A stretch of 64,000 nucleotides of DNA from Ciona intestinalis (lineage: Eukaryota; Chordata; Ascidiacea; Phlebobranchia; Cionidae): contig NC_020168.2 in the NCBI RefSeq assembly GCF_000224145.3, positions 6,491,792-6,555,791 on the forward strand, given 5' to 3'. The translations under genes and the position numbers were made by a program. The notes beneath the pieces were generated by a model. That model was not told where the DNA came from. It ran no database searches and saw nothing but the letters and a program-made list of their open reading frames with translations. Positions 10,701-20,559 of the stretch are shown piece after piece; positions within the stretch are counted from its first letter, which is position 1; every line of letters begins with the position of its first letter.

Positions 10701-13700
10701 GACCACATTCTTAGTAACACCACTGTGACGTGCCAACCTGGTTTTCAATTATTTAATGGCGTTTGTGTTGGTAAGTAATGACATGGATGTTTTATAATGA
10801 CGTGTGTGTAATATTGGCTTGGCAGGCTAATAAAAGAAGCACCACAAAGTTAGATAAGTGGTAACTGGTAAGCAAGCACAAGGTGTATAAACAGAACACC
10901 CACGTTATAATGACTTCTGTTACCTGCCATGCAAAAATTAATAAGTTTCTTAAATTCATTCAAAAATATAAATGCATATTTTCCTTTAGTATTTATGTGC
11001 TCTTACACCTATCTAGCAAATACATTATAGTTTCCATTCAATCTAGATACAGATGAATGCTTTTCACCTTCTGCATGCGTTCCAAATGCATTATGCATGA
11101 ACACATTTGGAAGTTATAATTGCATCTGCTCTGATGGTTATACTGGTAATGGTAGACATTGTACAGGTAGGTTAATTTTTAACTAAAGTGAAATTTTTAA
11201 TTGGTGTAGAGATAGTCTTTACCAAGCTGGATGTTAAACTCTAATATCCCTTTTAAAACGATACCTTCCAAGTTTTTGTCGCTTAAATTTTCACCAGTAT
11301 TGTCTTGGGTGCTTGAGGTGTATTGTAAATAATCAAAAGAACAAATATACAAGAAATCTACCCCCTCCCCAGATTTAGATGAATGTCTTTCTACTTCAAA
11401 CTATATGTGTGATCTAAATGCATTATGCATGAACAAACACCCGCGTTATAACGACTCCTGTTACCCGCCATGTTAAAATTAATAAGTTTCTTAATTTCAT
11501 TTAAAAATATAAATGCATGTTCCTTTGGTATTTACGTGCTCTTACACTTATGTAGCAAATACATTATAGTTTCCATTCAATCTAGACACAAATGAATGCT
11601 TTTCACTTTCAACATGCGATCCAAATGCATTCTGTAATAATAGAGTTGGAAGCTTCAATTGCATCTGCTTTGATGGTTATACTGGTAATGGTACAGTTTG
11701 TACAGGTATGTTAAATTTTTTTCTGTACCATTAAAATTACAATTATTAACATACATGGTAACTTATAAGTGGGAACAAGGTGTATGAACACCTGTGTTAT
11801 AGCATTTGTAGTTTTCCGGCCACGCGAGGATAAAGTAAATTACACTCATTCATTCATTAACATAATTTAATTAACAAGTTAATTTAGTTAGATCTACCAA
11901 GTGTATCACCCATGCTATCCTATCTGATTACTTCAACCATGTACCTTTGTGGTGAACCACTTGTTTCTTGACCTTGGCTGAGGATATCAGGTTCAAGGTT
12001 TAATGCTGCTGTGGGTGTATATGTTCAAAATACTCAACAGCAATTGCTTTACCAACACAAAAAGGAATCTCTTTCATAATTGTAAAGCTGATTACTTGTA
12101 ATTGGGAACGAGTTTTATAAATTTAAAAGTTGCCATATATGGATAAACAAAAGACATTAATTTCCATTAAAAACTGCATATCCAGTATAACTGTAAATAA
12201 CAAAAAAAAACAAAAAAAATTTACCACCAACTTTTCACTCCCCAGATATAAATGAATGTCTTTCTTCTTCAAATTCTTTGTGTGATCCAAATGCATTCTG
12301 TAATAACACAGTTGGAAGCTTCAATTGCATCTGCTTTGATGGTTATACCGGTAATGGTACAGTTTGTACAGGTATGTTAAATTTTGTTCTGTTGCATTAA
12401 AATTACAATCATTATTTATTGTTTTGCACTAACATCCAATAGGCTAAAAAATACCCGCCATTTAGGCCGGGGTTGGGATTCGAACCCTGGATCTTTTGTT
12501 TAGAACTATATGCAAGACTACAATTGCTAAAATTTATTGCTAAACAAAGTCAAATTTTATTTTTTTTTACAACAGATCTTGATGAATGCATGGCAGGTTC
12601 TCCTTGTCATTTAAACGCACAATGCAACAACACTATTGGTAGCTTTACATGCAAATGCAAGACTGGTTATACCGGTAATGGTACTCACTGTTCTGGTAAG
12701 TGTATTACACTAAATTTTCGCTATATCCTATCTTTCGTTTTAAATATTTTTAAATATTTGCTCCTGTAATCGAAGAGACAAATAAATTTTTTATTTTATT
12801 ACATTACTTTTTAGTTCTATTGTGGCGACAACTTGTAAATATACCATGTGTGTCTTATTGTATACGCTCGCTCTTGAGTTACCACAAATGCAACTTTATT
12901 GCTAACTGTTTTGGAAATAGTTGCTGTCATACCGGATAACTTGTAAGCACAAGGTGTATGGAACAGAAGACCCATGTTATAACAACTGTCCTTGCCCTGC
13001 CACATCATTATCCTGCAAGAATAAATAAGTTTCATCCGTGGTAACTCGTAAGCGGTCACGAGGTGTAACGTAACACCCATGTTGTAACAACTGTCGTTGC
13101 CCAGCTTTGCGACAATAAATAAGTAACATTCATTTATTTATTGACATTACACCAGATATTAACGAATGCCTGACCCCCACAACCTGCCATTCGAACGCAC
13201 AATGCAGAAACACCGTAGGAAGCTTTACATGTAATTGTAGCCAAGGTTATGTCAGCAACGGATTCCAATGTTTTGGTGAGTAAAAAAAACATAGAAACCA
13301 TATTAATTATTTCAGTATGCTACTAAACATCACTATAAATATCATTTTGAAATTCTTTAGTTTCAAGCCCATAAATGTTAATTTCTTGGGACTAGTCTAA
13401 GAACATTTTTCAAAAGTAGAAGCCTGATACATCGTTAACCTATTTTTGTACACCCTGAACAGTAACTTGTATAATACCCTTTTTGCATGGTCACTTTTAT
13501 TCGCGTAAGTACTCGCATATTTACTCGCAAACGCTTATGACGTTATGCGTGTTAACTTTGTTTTTGCGAGTAAATATGCGAGTACTTAGGCGCATAAAAG
13601 TGACCATGCAAAAAGGGTATAATTCTTTAGATGTTCACAACTTAAAAACTACCGTAAAAAGGACTTTTCGCCTACATTTTTACAATGTTTGAATTTTTAA

Positions 13701-16700
13701 TTTGGACATTTTTTCTCTTTAATCTGGGTTAACATATTAATTTAGCAATTTCAGGTTTTACTATAATTTTAAGTTTTTTATTTAAACATTCCCCAGACAT
13801 TAATGAATGCTTGTCAATGTCAACCAACAATTGCCACATGAATGCTACTTGTTCCAACACAGATGGAGGTTTTATTTGCTTTTGTAATTCTGGTTTCACT
13901 GGAGATGGTGTCAACTGCCAAGGTAAGTTATATTCTATTATTAGTGGGTCAAGGACCTGGGGTTTAGACAAGATTTGGCCCATTACCCCAACACCCAGGA
14001 AGCTAATGGGGTGCGATTTCAAAAGTCCACAACATTTTAGAACTTTTCTCATTTTGGGTATTTATAAGTCATTATCTGGCCTTTAATTAAAAATTGTGAT
14101 TCTACCCCAACGCATGATACCGGTATCATCTGTTCGTACCAAAACTCAAAAAAATGTTTTTTTTTGACAAAGTCGAAAATGTGAGATTCTACCCCAACGC
14201 ATGATACCGGTATCATCTGTTCGTACCAAAACTAAAAAAAATGTTTTTTTTTGACAAAGTCGAAAAATGTGAGATTCTACCCCAACGCATGATACCGGTA
14301 TCATCTGTTTGTACCAAAACTCAAAAAAATGTTTTTTTTTTGACAAAGTCGAAAATGTGAGATTCTACCCCAACGCATGATACCGGTATCATGTGTTTGT
14401 ACCAAAACCCCAAAAAACAAGTTTTTTTTTTTTTCAATTTAAAAATGTGAGATTCTACCCCAACGCATGATACCGGTATCATCTGTTTGTACCAAAACTC
14501 AAAAAAATGTTTTTTTTTTGACAAAGTCGAAAATGTGAGATTCTACCCCAACGCATGATACCGGTATCATGTGTTTGTACCAAAACCCCAAAAAACAAGT
14601 TTTTTTTTTTTAATTTAAAAATTAAGATTCTACCCCAACGCATGATACCGGTATCATGTGTTTGTACCAAAACTCAAAAAAATGTGATTTTTTGACAAAG
14701 TTGAAAATGTGAGATTCTACCCCAACGCATGATACAGGTACCAAAAGTCAAAAGAATGTGATTTAATACCAAAATTCAAATAACAAAACTCTTTGTACCA
14801 AAACTCAAAAATTGCCATACTACCCCAACACATGATACTAAGATATAGAATATTCTAAAACCATTGTCTTTGTCTTACTAACATTCTGCAACATAGTTTA
14901 ACAAACATTGTTTTCCACAGTGCTTGCTACGCCCGCACCATTACCGCTGAATGCTGTGGTATTTGAGATTATAACAACAATAAACATCAACTTCACGAGC
15001 CCACAGAAAGCAAATGCAATCATTAATTTAGATAAAGAACTTCTCGTTGTTGCTCTTGCCCCAATACCTGGCTATCATTCAGTAAGTGGAATGTTCATGT
15101 ACAAAGATTTTTCAATTTTTTCATACACCCAACTGATATAGGCTCATGCAGTCGAGTTATAACATGGGTGACTTCTTATACACCAGACATACATGGTGTA
15201 TTCATACACCTCATGCTCACTGTTAAGTTTTAACATGGGTGATCTTCTTATACACAAGACATACATGATGTATTCATACACCTCATACTCACTGTTAAGT
15301 TATAACATAGATGTTTTCTTATACACTAGACACACATGGTGTATTCATACACCTCATACTCACTGTTAAGTTATGACATGGATGTCTTCTTATACACCAG
15401 ACACACATGGTGTATTCATACACCTCATGCTCACTGTCGAGTTATAACATGGGTGTCTTCTTATACACCAGACACACATGGTGTATTCATACACCTCATG
15501 CTCACTGTCGAGTTATAACATGGGTGACTTCTTATACACAAGACATACATGATGTATTCATACACCTCATACTCACTGTTAAGTTATAACATAGATGTTT
15601 TCTTATACACTAGACACACATGGTGTATTCATACACCTCATACTCACTGTTAAGTTATAACATAGATGTTTTCTTATACACCAGACACACATGGTGTATT
15701 CATACACCTCATGCTCACTGTCGAGTTTTACCATGGGTGACTTCTTATACACCAGACACACATGGTGTATTCATACACCTCATGCTCACTGTTAAGTTAT
15801 AACATAGATGTCTTCTTATACACCAGACACACATGGTGTATTCATACACCTCATGCTCACTGTCGAGTTATAACATGGGTGACTTCTTATACACAAGACA
15901 CACATGGTATATTCATACACCTCATGCTCACTGTCGAGTTATAACATGGTTGTCTTCCAATGCACTTTACATACATGGTATATTCATACACCATGTGGAT
16001 TTGTGTTACATACAGTAGTGTATTGTTGTATAATATTGCTGTATTTAATAGTGTTGTAGGATAGAATAGAATCTCTATTACTGAGTGCTTTAACTGCCTC
16101 AGTGGGTCTAGATGGTAGCACCTTGGGTGTTGGGGCAATAGACCTACATGCTACATCCCAGGTTTCTGATGTGCCTAACTGTAAACTTCACACATAAAGA
16201 ATTTGTTGGGTCTTCTGAAACATTATAACAAATTTTAAAGATTTTTTTGCTAGGTGCGAAAAATATCTGATAGACAGGGGAGTGTGATTGTGACATCAGA
16301 AGCAATATTCACCACATCACAAACTGGATCTGTTTACAACGTGCCAAGTTTGATGAATATAAGGAACAGCATCAACCAGCGTGCGAATAGCATCAATTAT
16401 TTACTCCCCGGGAATATTCCAATCAACCCAAGCATTCCTGTCAATAGAAGAAGTAATGTTTCTACGTTTAATCATGCAGTTGTAATATATGTTATCTATA
16501 ATATACCTTGCATGTAAGTGTATACGCCTCATGCTCACTGTCGAGTTATAACTTGGGTGTCTTCTTTTTCATAGAAATACATAATGATTTTTATTTATTT
16601 CAACTACAAACTAACTCGTAAGCGGGTACAAGGTGTATGAAACAAAACACTGTTTGCCATGCAAGGATAAATAAATTACATTAATTTCTATTGCACAAAT

Positions 16701-19700
16701 TTGTTATTTTTTTACAGATCAAATTGTTTTAGCCTCTTTTTCAAAATGCAGTATATTCTTTCTATTGCAGAAATAGCGGGAAACACTCAATGCCAGCCCA
16801 CCACATGCCCTCCAGTGGCCGGATACAACGTACGATGTGTTGACGTTGGATTATCAAGTTTTTCTTGTGTTTGTTCCACACCTACCATGGAAGTTCCGTG
16901 TAGCGCAAGTGGCCTGTCTTCTACAAGTAAGATGTTTATGAAAAAAATTTTTTTACGGCCTATCTGGTATGAAAATACGTAGTGTATGTCCGATGTTTGG
17001 TCAGAAATTTCGACTTTTGTCGGAAATACGCTACATTTTTTTATACCAGATACGAGTCATTGAAAGATTATTCATCAAATCCAATTAAGAGGATTAGAAG
17101 GTTAATTACATTATGCCTGGTAGCAGAAGTAACAGAATATAAGATGTTTGCTGCTTTTAACTAATATGGAAAAATATTTTCGGGGGTGAAGCTGAAGCCT
17201 TTAAAGCAGATGTATAGACATAACTCAGTTCTTTATATTGCAATGGACCTTCATAATAAATTGCTTATAAGTTTTTACGCACATTTTACCCCAGGAAACC
17301 CTACCACTGCTGAAGTTACCCAGCCAGTCACTACCCCTGCCCCCACTACCCCAAGTGGGTTACACCCTGGCATCATCGCCGGCATCGTCGTGGGTGTGGT
17401 TCTTATTCTCACAGTGGTTGGTGTGGTGGTGTATTGCAAGTATAGGAAGGAAAAAGATTCAAAACCGAGCGACATCGACTCAACTTCACATTATGTTGAA
17501 CCAGTGAGTTTGTATGCGGGAAAAAACATAACATTTTGTTTCCTGGCAACTCTTGATTGTTAACGGAACTTATTTATAATGAATGTAACTTATTTATGCA
17601 AGTAAAGAATCTGCCAGAATTAATGTAATTTTATCCATGCATGCTTTGGTAATGACAGTTGTTATAACACAGATGTTTTGTTTCTGCTAAACTTTACAGA
17701 TAATTATTTGGGAATTTTATTTTTTCTTAATAAATGACAATTTGAGCCACTGTTTCAGACATTTGAATTTATGGCTTTAAATTGTTGCATTACTATGGTT
17801 TGTTTTAAGTTTACTTTTTACAACCTTTTACACAACATATGTTTTTACACGACAGAATATATTTGTTGAACCCGTTTACATGGAAGTTGCAAATTCAACT
17901 GGAAAAAGGAACTCAGTGCGAACTTCTAGTGTAAGTTTACTTAATGGTTTAGGGAGTGGGGAGTTCTGTGTTTGTTGGTTGCCTTAGTGGGATATAGATG
18001 GTAGCACTCTTGGTGTTTGGGTAAATAGACCTTGCCATTATAGAGTATTGAAACAAATTATTTTTTACAAAAATATGTCTTAATGATAACAGAATTTATT
18101 ATAACATGATTATTATGTTTAAAATTATTTATTGTGTTTAGGACGGCTATCTTGACATCAGTGAAGCTTTCTATAACGTTGGTGCTTCTAATGATTCAAC
18201 CAATCAGGCAAATGCTTTTGTGATGTCGTTATTCATATTTTGTAATGTCATCATTTAATATTTTATAGAACAAAATGTATAATTGTGTGAATAAAAAAAA
18301 AATAATATAAAATTAATTTGCAATTGCAATACTTTAGTTAACATAAAATACAAATTATGACAAATTTAAGACAGAACATTTTATGTTTGTTTTATGATTT
18401 AAGACAGAACATTTTATGTTTGTTTTATGATTTAAGACAGAACATTTTATGTTTGTTTTATGATTTAAGACAGAACATTTTATGTTTGTTTTAAATCCCA
18501 GCTTCCCGTGTTGGCATCTGAGGCTGGTTATGAAGAACCCATGAAGCTTGTGGCCAAGAATCAACCAAATGTTTCCCCTGTAGGTTGAAATTTATTTTGG
18601 TGAAGTGTAATATTTTATTTTTTTTCTCAACTTTTTATGTTTTTGGCAATTTGTGTTTTGACACAATTGTTTTAGCAGCGCATTATCTTGTGGGTAATTT
18701 ATACCAAATATTTTTAATACAAAAACTATTGTGACTGTGGATCTTTCACAAAGTTACATATGTGGTGACTTGTAAGCAGACCTGAGGTGTATGAAAGAGA
18801 GCATGTTATAATGAATGAATGTAACTTACTTTATCCTCGCGTGGCTGGAAAACGACAGTCGTTATAACACGGGTTTAACACCTCGTGCCAGCTTACGAGT
18901 TACCATGTATGTTACTTTGTGGGTGATTATTTTTTTGTTGGATTTTTTGTATTTTTTATGTATGGCTGANNNNNNNNNNNNNNNNNNNNNNNNNNNNNNN
19001 NNNNNNNNNNNNNNNNNNNGACCACTGGGTTGGAGCAATTGCCGTTAAGTGTCTTGCCCAAGGACAAATACGCCAACAGTGGTAGCAGCGTCGAGCCTTG
19101 AACCCACTACCTCTGGGTTACAGGCAGGCGCGCTAACCACTATACCACGGCGCCGGTTATAATGAATGTTGTTGCCCTGCCATGCGATGATAAATAAGTT
19201 TCATTCATTCGTTCTTTCATTCATAATTTTGTTGCCAATTAATCATAAATAAAAAGAATTAAACAAGTTAGAGCTATTCATATTTTCCCCAAAAATTTCC
19301 CACCATCAATCTCCTATTCAATTATTCCCATCCCCCTTCAGGCGCTTCCACGTCGTAACAAACCACTAATGGTGGCAGAAGATGAGGACGGATATCTTAA
19401 ACCTCCAACTTTAGATGCTACGATGACGGACACCAAAGATAAAGGTTGGTGCATATTTTGTAAGACATCATGGCACAGTTCAGTGTATGTGTCCTAGCTC
19501 TTTGAGGAATACCATTTATTTGCTTGTATCCAGTGGTTGTTTAAAATGAAAACTATATTGAACAAAATCGAAATGAAATGTTTACAAAGTTGGTTATGTA
19601 GTAAATCTTAGGTGGGTATGAGAAAACACACCCATGTTATAATGACTGTCCTTTTCTGTGTTACTCCTTTAAAGTGACCTCTATGCTGTGTATGCTGTGT

Positions 19701-20375
19701 GAGGATTATTGAGTAACAATTGTACTTACTCATAAAGACAATTGGTCATTATATTTCTTTCAGAAATGAAAGACACAAACCCTCAGGAAAATTACGAGTT
19801 GTACGATAAAAGGCAGACGATTCAAATTAACGACACACTCGCAGAAGGTTAATGTTGTATACATACATGTTTTGTAAATGTGTTTTTTTCTATTAATCTT
19901 GCTTAGCAGAATCTATGTATCTTTATAATATATATTGTTGGTGCCGAGCATTATATTTGTATTTTGGCTCTTCCGGCAAGAATTTTGCTGACCAATGTTT
20001 CGACGTTGCATCTACTCAAATCATTGAGTGTCATTCACCCTGATGAAAACAACCTAAATATGATGTTGAAATGCCAGACAGCAACATTCTTGCCAGATTG
20101 CCCAGAATATGTTTATTTGTTAGTAATCACTGAGTTAGAGCAATTTCTTTTAATTGTTATGTGCAAGTAAACATATTCCTACAATGGTTGCGGTGCCGAG
20201 CCTCGAACCTGTATTTTCTAGGTTAGAGGCAGGTACACTAACTACTGTGACATTGTGCAAGAAAATTAGAATGAGTATTATTGACTATTTTAGGTAACTT
20301 TCTCTATTTCCAGTTGGCGAATATGAAACAACAGAAGCAACAACTGACAACAACATACAGGATGAAAAGTTGTAA
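7780..20375 (+). CDS. Reeler-EGF-SEA-like single-pass receptor with tyrosine-rich tail
   Basis: Twenty-four exons read in one frame to 970 residues: 7780-7978, 8347-8483, 8787-8920, 9108-9193, 9550-9717, 9821-9862, 10113-10265, 10702-10770, 11047-11166, 11586-11705, 12246-12371, 12576-12695, 13156-13275, 13797-13922, 14921-15081, 16254-16452, 16771-16926, 17295-17503, 17856-17930, 18142-18207 (or 18219), 18502-18579, 19342-19444, 19764-19847, 20314-20375. Order: signal peptide; Reeler domain (~20-195, with [16 protein letters not shown] and TTYWVGVQ); Cys-containing linker (196-329); six calcium-binding-type EGF domains (330-573, each starting D-x-D/N-E-C, each a phase 1-1 exon); SEA-like region (574-693); short Cys-rich module; membrane span (~772-792); ~178-residue tail. 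The tail has Tyr at 812, 823, 843, 851, 872, 906, 933, 936 and 954 in contexts such as YVEP, YMEV, YLDI, YEEP and YLKP, which suggests phosphotyrosine docking. The donor after 18207 is either a GC donor or the GT at 18220. No known orthologue was recognised. Confidence 0.82.
8095..8320 (+). mobile_element. SINE copy in intron 1 of the Reeler-EGF gene
   Basis: The body has 'gctgctaccattgtggttat' and 'gtgtgtcattgagcagg'. The tail has 'cgtgttataacgattgttat' and 'gtaaataagcgttattg', with strong divergence. The head is not recognisable. Confidence 0.45.
8600..8760 (+). repeat. Dispersed repeat copy
   Basis: Same family as 5960-6060 and 9890-10050: 'caaccatggataagtcacac', 'atgaccaaaccaatcaaaag', 'cacactgcaatagatttagc' and 'gcattggagtggcaaccata', in the same order. 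It occupies the intron just before exon 3 (8787) of the Reeler-EGF gene. Non-coding. Confidence 0.55.
9236..9422. mobile_element. TIR miniature element in intron 4 of the Reeler-EGF gene
   Basis: Left terminus 'agtagagtgggggaagacgg' and right terminus 'gtcccatctttccccactcc' are imperfect inverted repeats. The core contains 'ctgtttactaccaaataaga'. Length about 187 bp, as for the complete copies near 49.6, 53.6 and 57.4 kb. Confidence 0.7.
9890..10050 (+). repeat. Dispersed repeat copy
   Basis: Contains 'gggattgacaaccatgaata', 'aatgaacaaaccaaccaaaa' and 'ccactgtgggcatgggagtg', in the same order as at 8600-8760. It sits in the intron between exons 6 and 7 of the Reeler-EGF gene. Confidence 0.55.
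11373..11436 (+). pseudogene. Truncated duplicate of an EGF exon
   Basis: After a good acceptor (cccag at 11368-11372) the sequence reads as the first half of a cbEGF exon (D-L-D-E-C, then five more conserved positions and NALCMN). Around 11433-11436 it switches abruptly to SINE-tail sequence ('aacacccgcgttataacgac') with no splice donor. The following ~150 bp repeat the intron upstream of exon 9 (10890-11046). It is therefore a half-exon left by an unequal local duplication. It is not expected to be spliced into the message, because the frame would run into the SINE tail. Confidence 0.7.
12820..13145 (+). mobile_element. SINE tail fragments, tandem
   Basis: Two or three successive copies of the SINE tail lie head to tail between EGF exons 12 and 13: 'taacttgtaagcacaaggtg', then 'aacaactgtccttgccctgc', then 'taactcgtaagcggtcacga' and 'gttgtaacaactgtcgttgc', ending in 'aacattcatttattta'. 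They lack tRNA heads. Confidence 0.5.
13476..13618. mobile_element. 143-bp near-perfect palindromic element (MITE) with ATAAT flanks
   Basis: The left arm starts ACCCTTTTTGCATGGTCACT at 13476 and the right arm ends with its reverse complement at 13618. The arms match over roughly 55 bp with few changes and are separated by a short spacer ('cgcttatgacgttatgcgtg'). ATAAT (13471-13475 and 13619-13623) flanks both ends as a likely target duplication. It lies in the intron between EGF exons 13 and 14. There is no coding capacity. The arms would fold into a long hairpin. Confidence 0.75.
14100..14800. repeat. ~88-bp tandem repeat, each unit with a GATACCGGTATC palindrome
   Basis: About eight units in the 1-kb intron before exon 15. 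Each has 'gattctaccccaacgcatga' followed by the palindrome ATGATACCGGTATCAT, 'gtaccaaaactcaaaaaaat', a T-run and 'gacaaagtcgaaaatgtga'. The last units decay. Alternate units differ in the T-run segment, so part of the array may have spread as two-unit blocks. Open frames on either strand here are by-products of the repeat. Confidence 0.9.
15139..15990. repeat. ~71-bp minisatellite, about 12 units
   Basis: Unit: 'gagttataacatgggtgtct', 'tcttatacaccagacacaca', 'tggtgtattcatacacctca', 'tgctcactgt'. Units vary at a few bases (gaG/taA, gggtga/tagatg) in a pattern suggesting larger blocks were copied. The array sits in the intron splitting the SEA-like region. Related loci lie at 16508-16565, 32460-32680, 36192-36385, 52790-53155, 57755-57885 and 63880-64000. 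There are no unique spacers, so it is not a CRISPR array. Confidence 0.92.
16945..17062. mobile_element. ~110-bp hairpin element in intron 17
   Basis: The segment starting 'cctatctggtatgaaaatac' near 16957 is matched by 'acatttttttataccagata' on the right as an inverted repeat, with 'gtcagaaatttcgacttttg' at the loop. It follows exon 17 of the Reeler-EGF gene closely. It is a likely short TIR element. Adjoining sequence (17063-17150, 'cattatgcctggtagcagaa') recurs near 31890-31940. Confidence 0.5.
18360..18496. repeat. 33-bp tandem repeat, four units, next to a splice acceptor
   Basis: Unit 'tttaagacagaacattttat' + 'gtttgttttatga' is repeated four times almost exactly, ending about 6 bp before the acceptor of the 18502-18579 exon. 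Near identity means recent expansion. It changes the distance between branch point and acceptor in that intron. Confidence 0.9.
18818..19155 (-). mobile_element. SINE inserted into an older SINE, with 13-bp target duplication; contains gap
   Basis: Read on the minus strand the element has a tRNA-like head (19155 leftward: 'ggcgccgtggtatagtggtt', B box 'gggttcaagg'), the usual body ('gtccttgggcaagacactta') and a tail ending 'gtaacttactttatcctcgc' when read forward. GTTATAATGAATG occurs at 18805-18817 and again at 19156-19168 as an exact 13-bp duplication. The flanks (18748-18817 and 19156-19220) are the two halves of an older plus-strand copy. Fifty Ns (18970-19019) lie inside it. Confidence 0.85.
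20175..20265 (-). mobile_element. SINE head fragment in last intron of Reeler-EGF gene
   Basis: Minus-strand tRNA-like head: 'gcggtgccgagcctcgaacc' and 'ggttagaggcaggtacacta' match the complement of the head in the 18818-19155 copy. The tail is absent. Confidence 0.55.
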
Positions 20376-20559
20376 TAACAAACATCTACAAACTTTTCGA
20401 CTTTATTTTCTAATATTTGCCGCACAAGTTTTAACGAAACAACAGCTCAACGTTGTCACCATTGTGGGCATGTGTTTGTTCAAGACACCTAACGACAATT
20501 ACTCCAACCCAGGGGTCACTGATTTAGTTGAAATTACAACTGATTCGTAATAAAATGAA

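Noticed and set aside
14146-14670. Minus-strand open frames rich in KKKxFFF and VGVESHIF
   Set aside because: Products of the 88-bp intronic tandem repeat; no start context, splice sites or family resemblance.
15139-15990. Possible CRISPR-like array
   Set aside because: Repeats abut with no unique spacers and the genome is eukaryotic; it is a minisatellite.
15336-16138. Overlapping ~60-residue open frames with the same Tyr/Ser/Thr-His pattern
   Set aside because: They are readings of the 71-bp minisatellite: 71 is not a multiple of 3, so each frame stops after ~2.5 units and the same peptide recurs in each frame.
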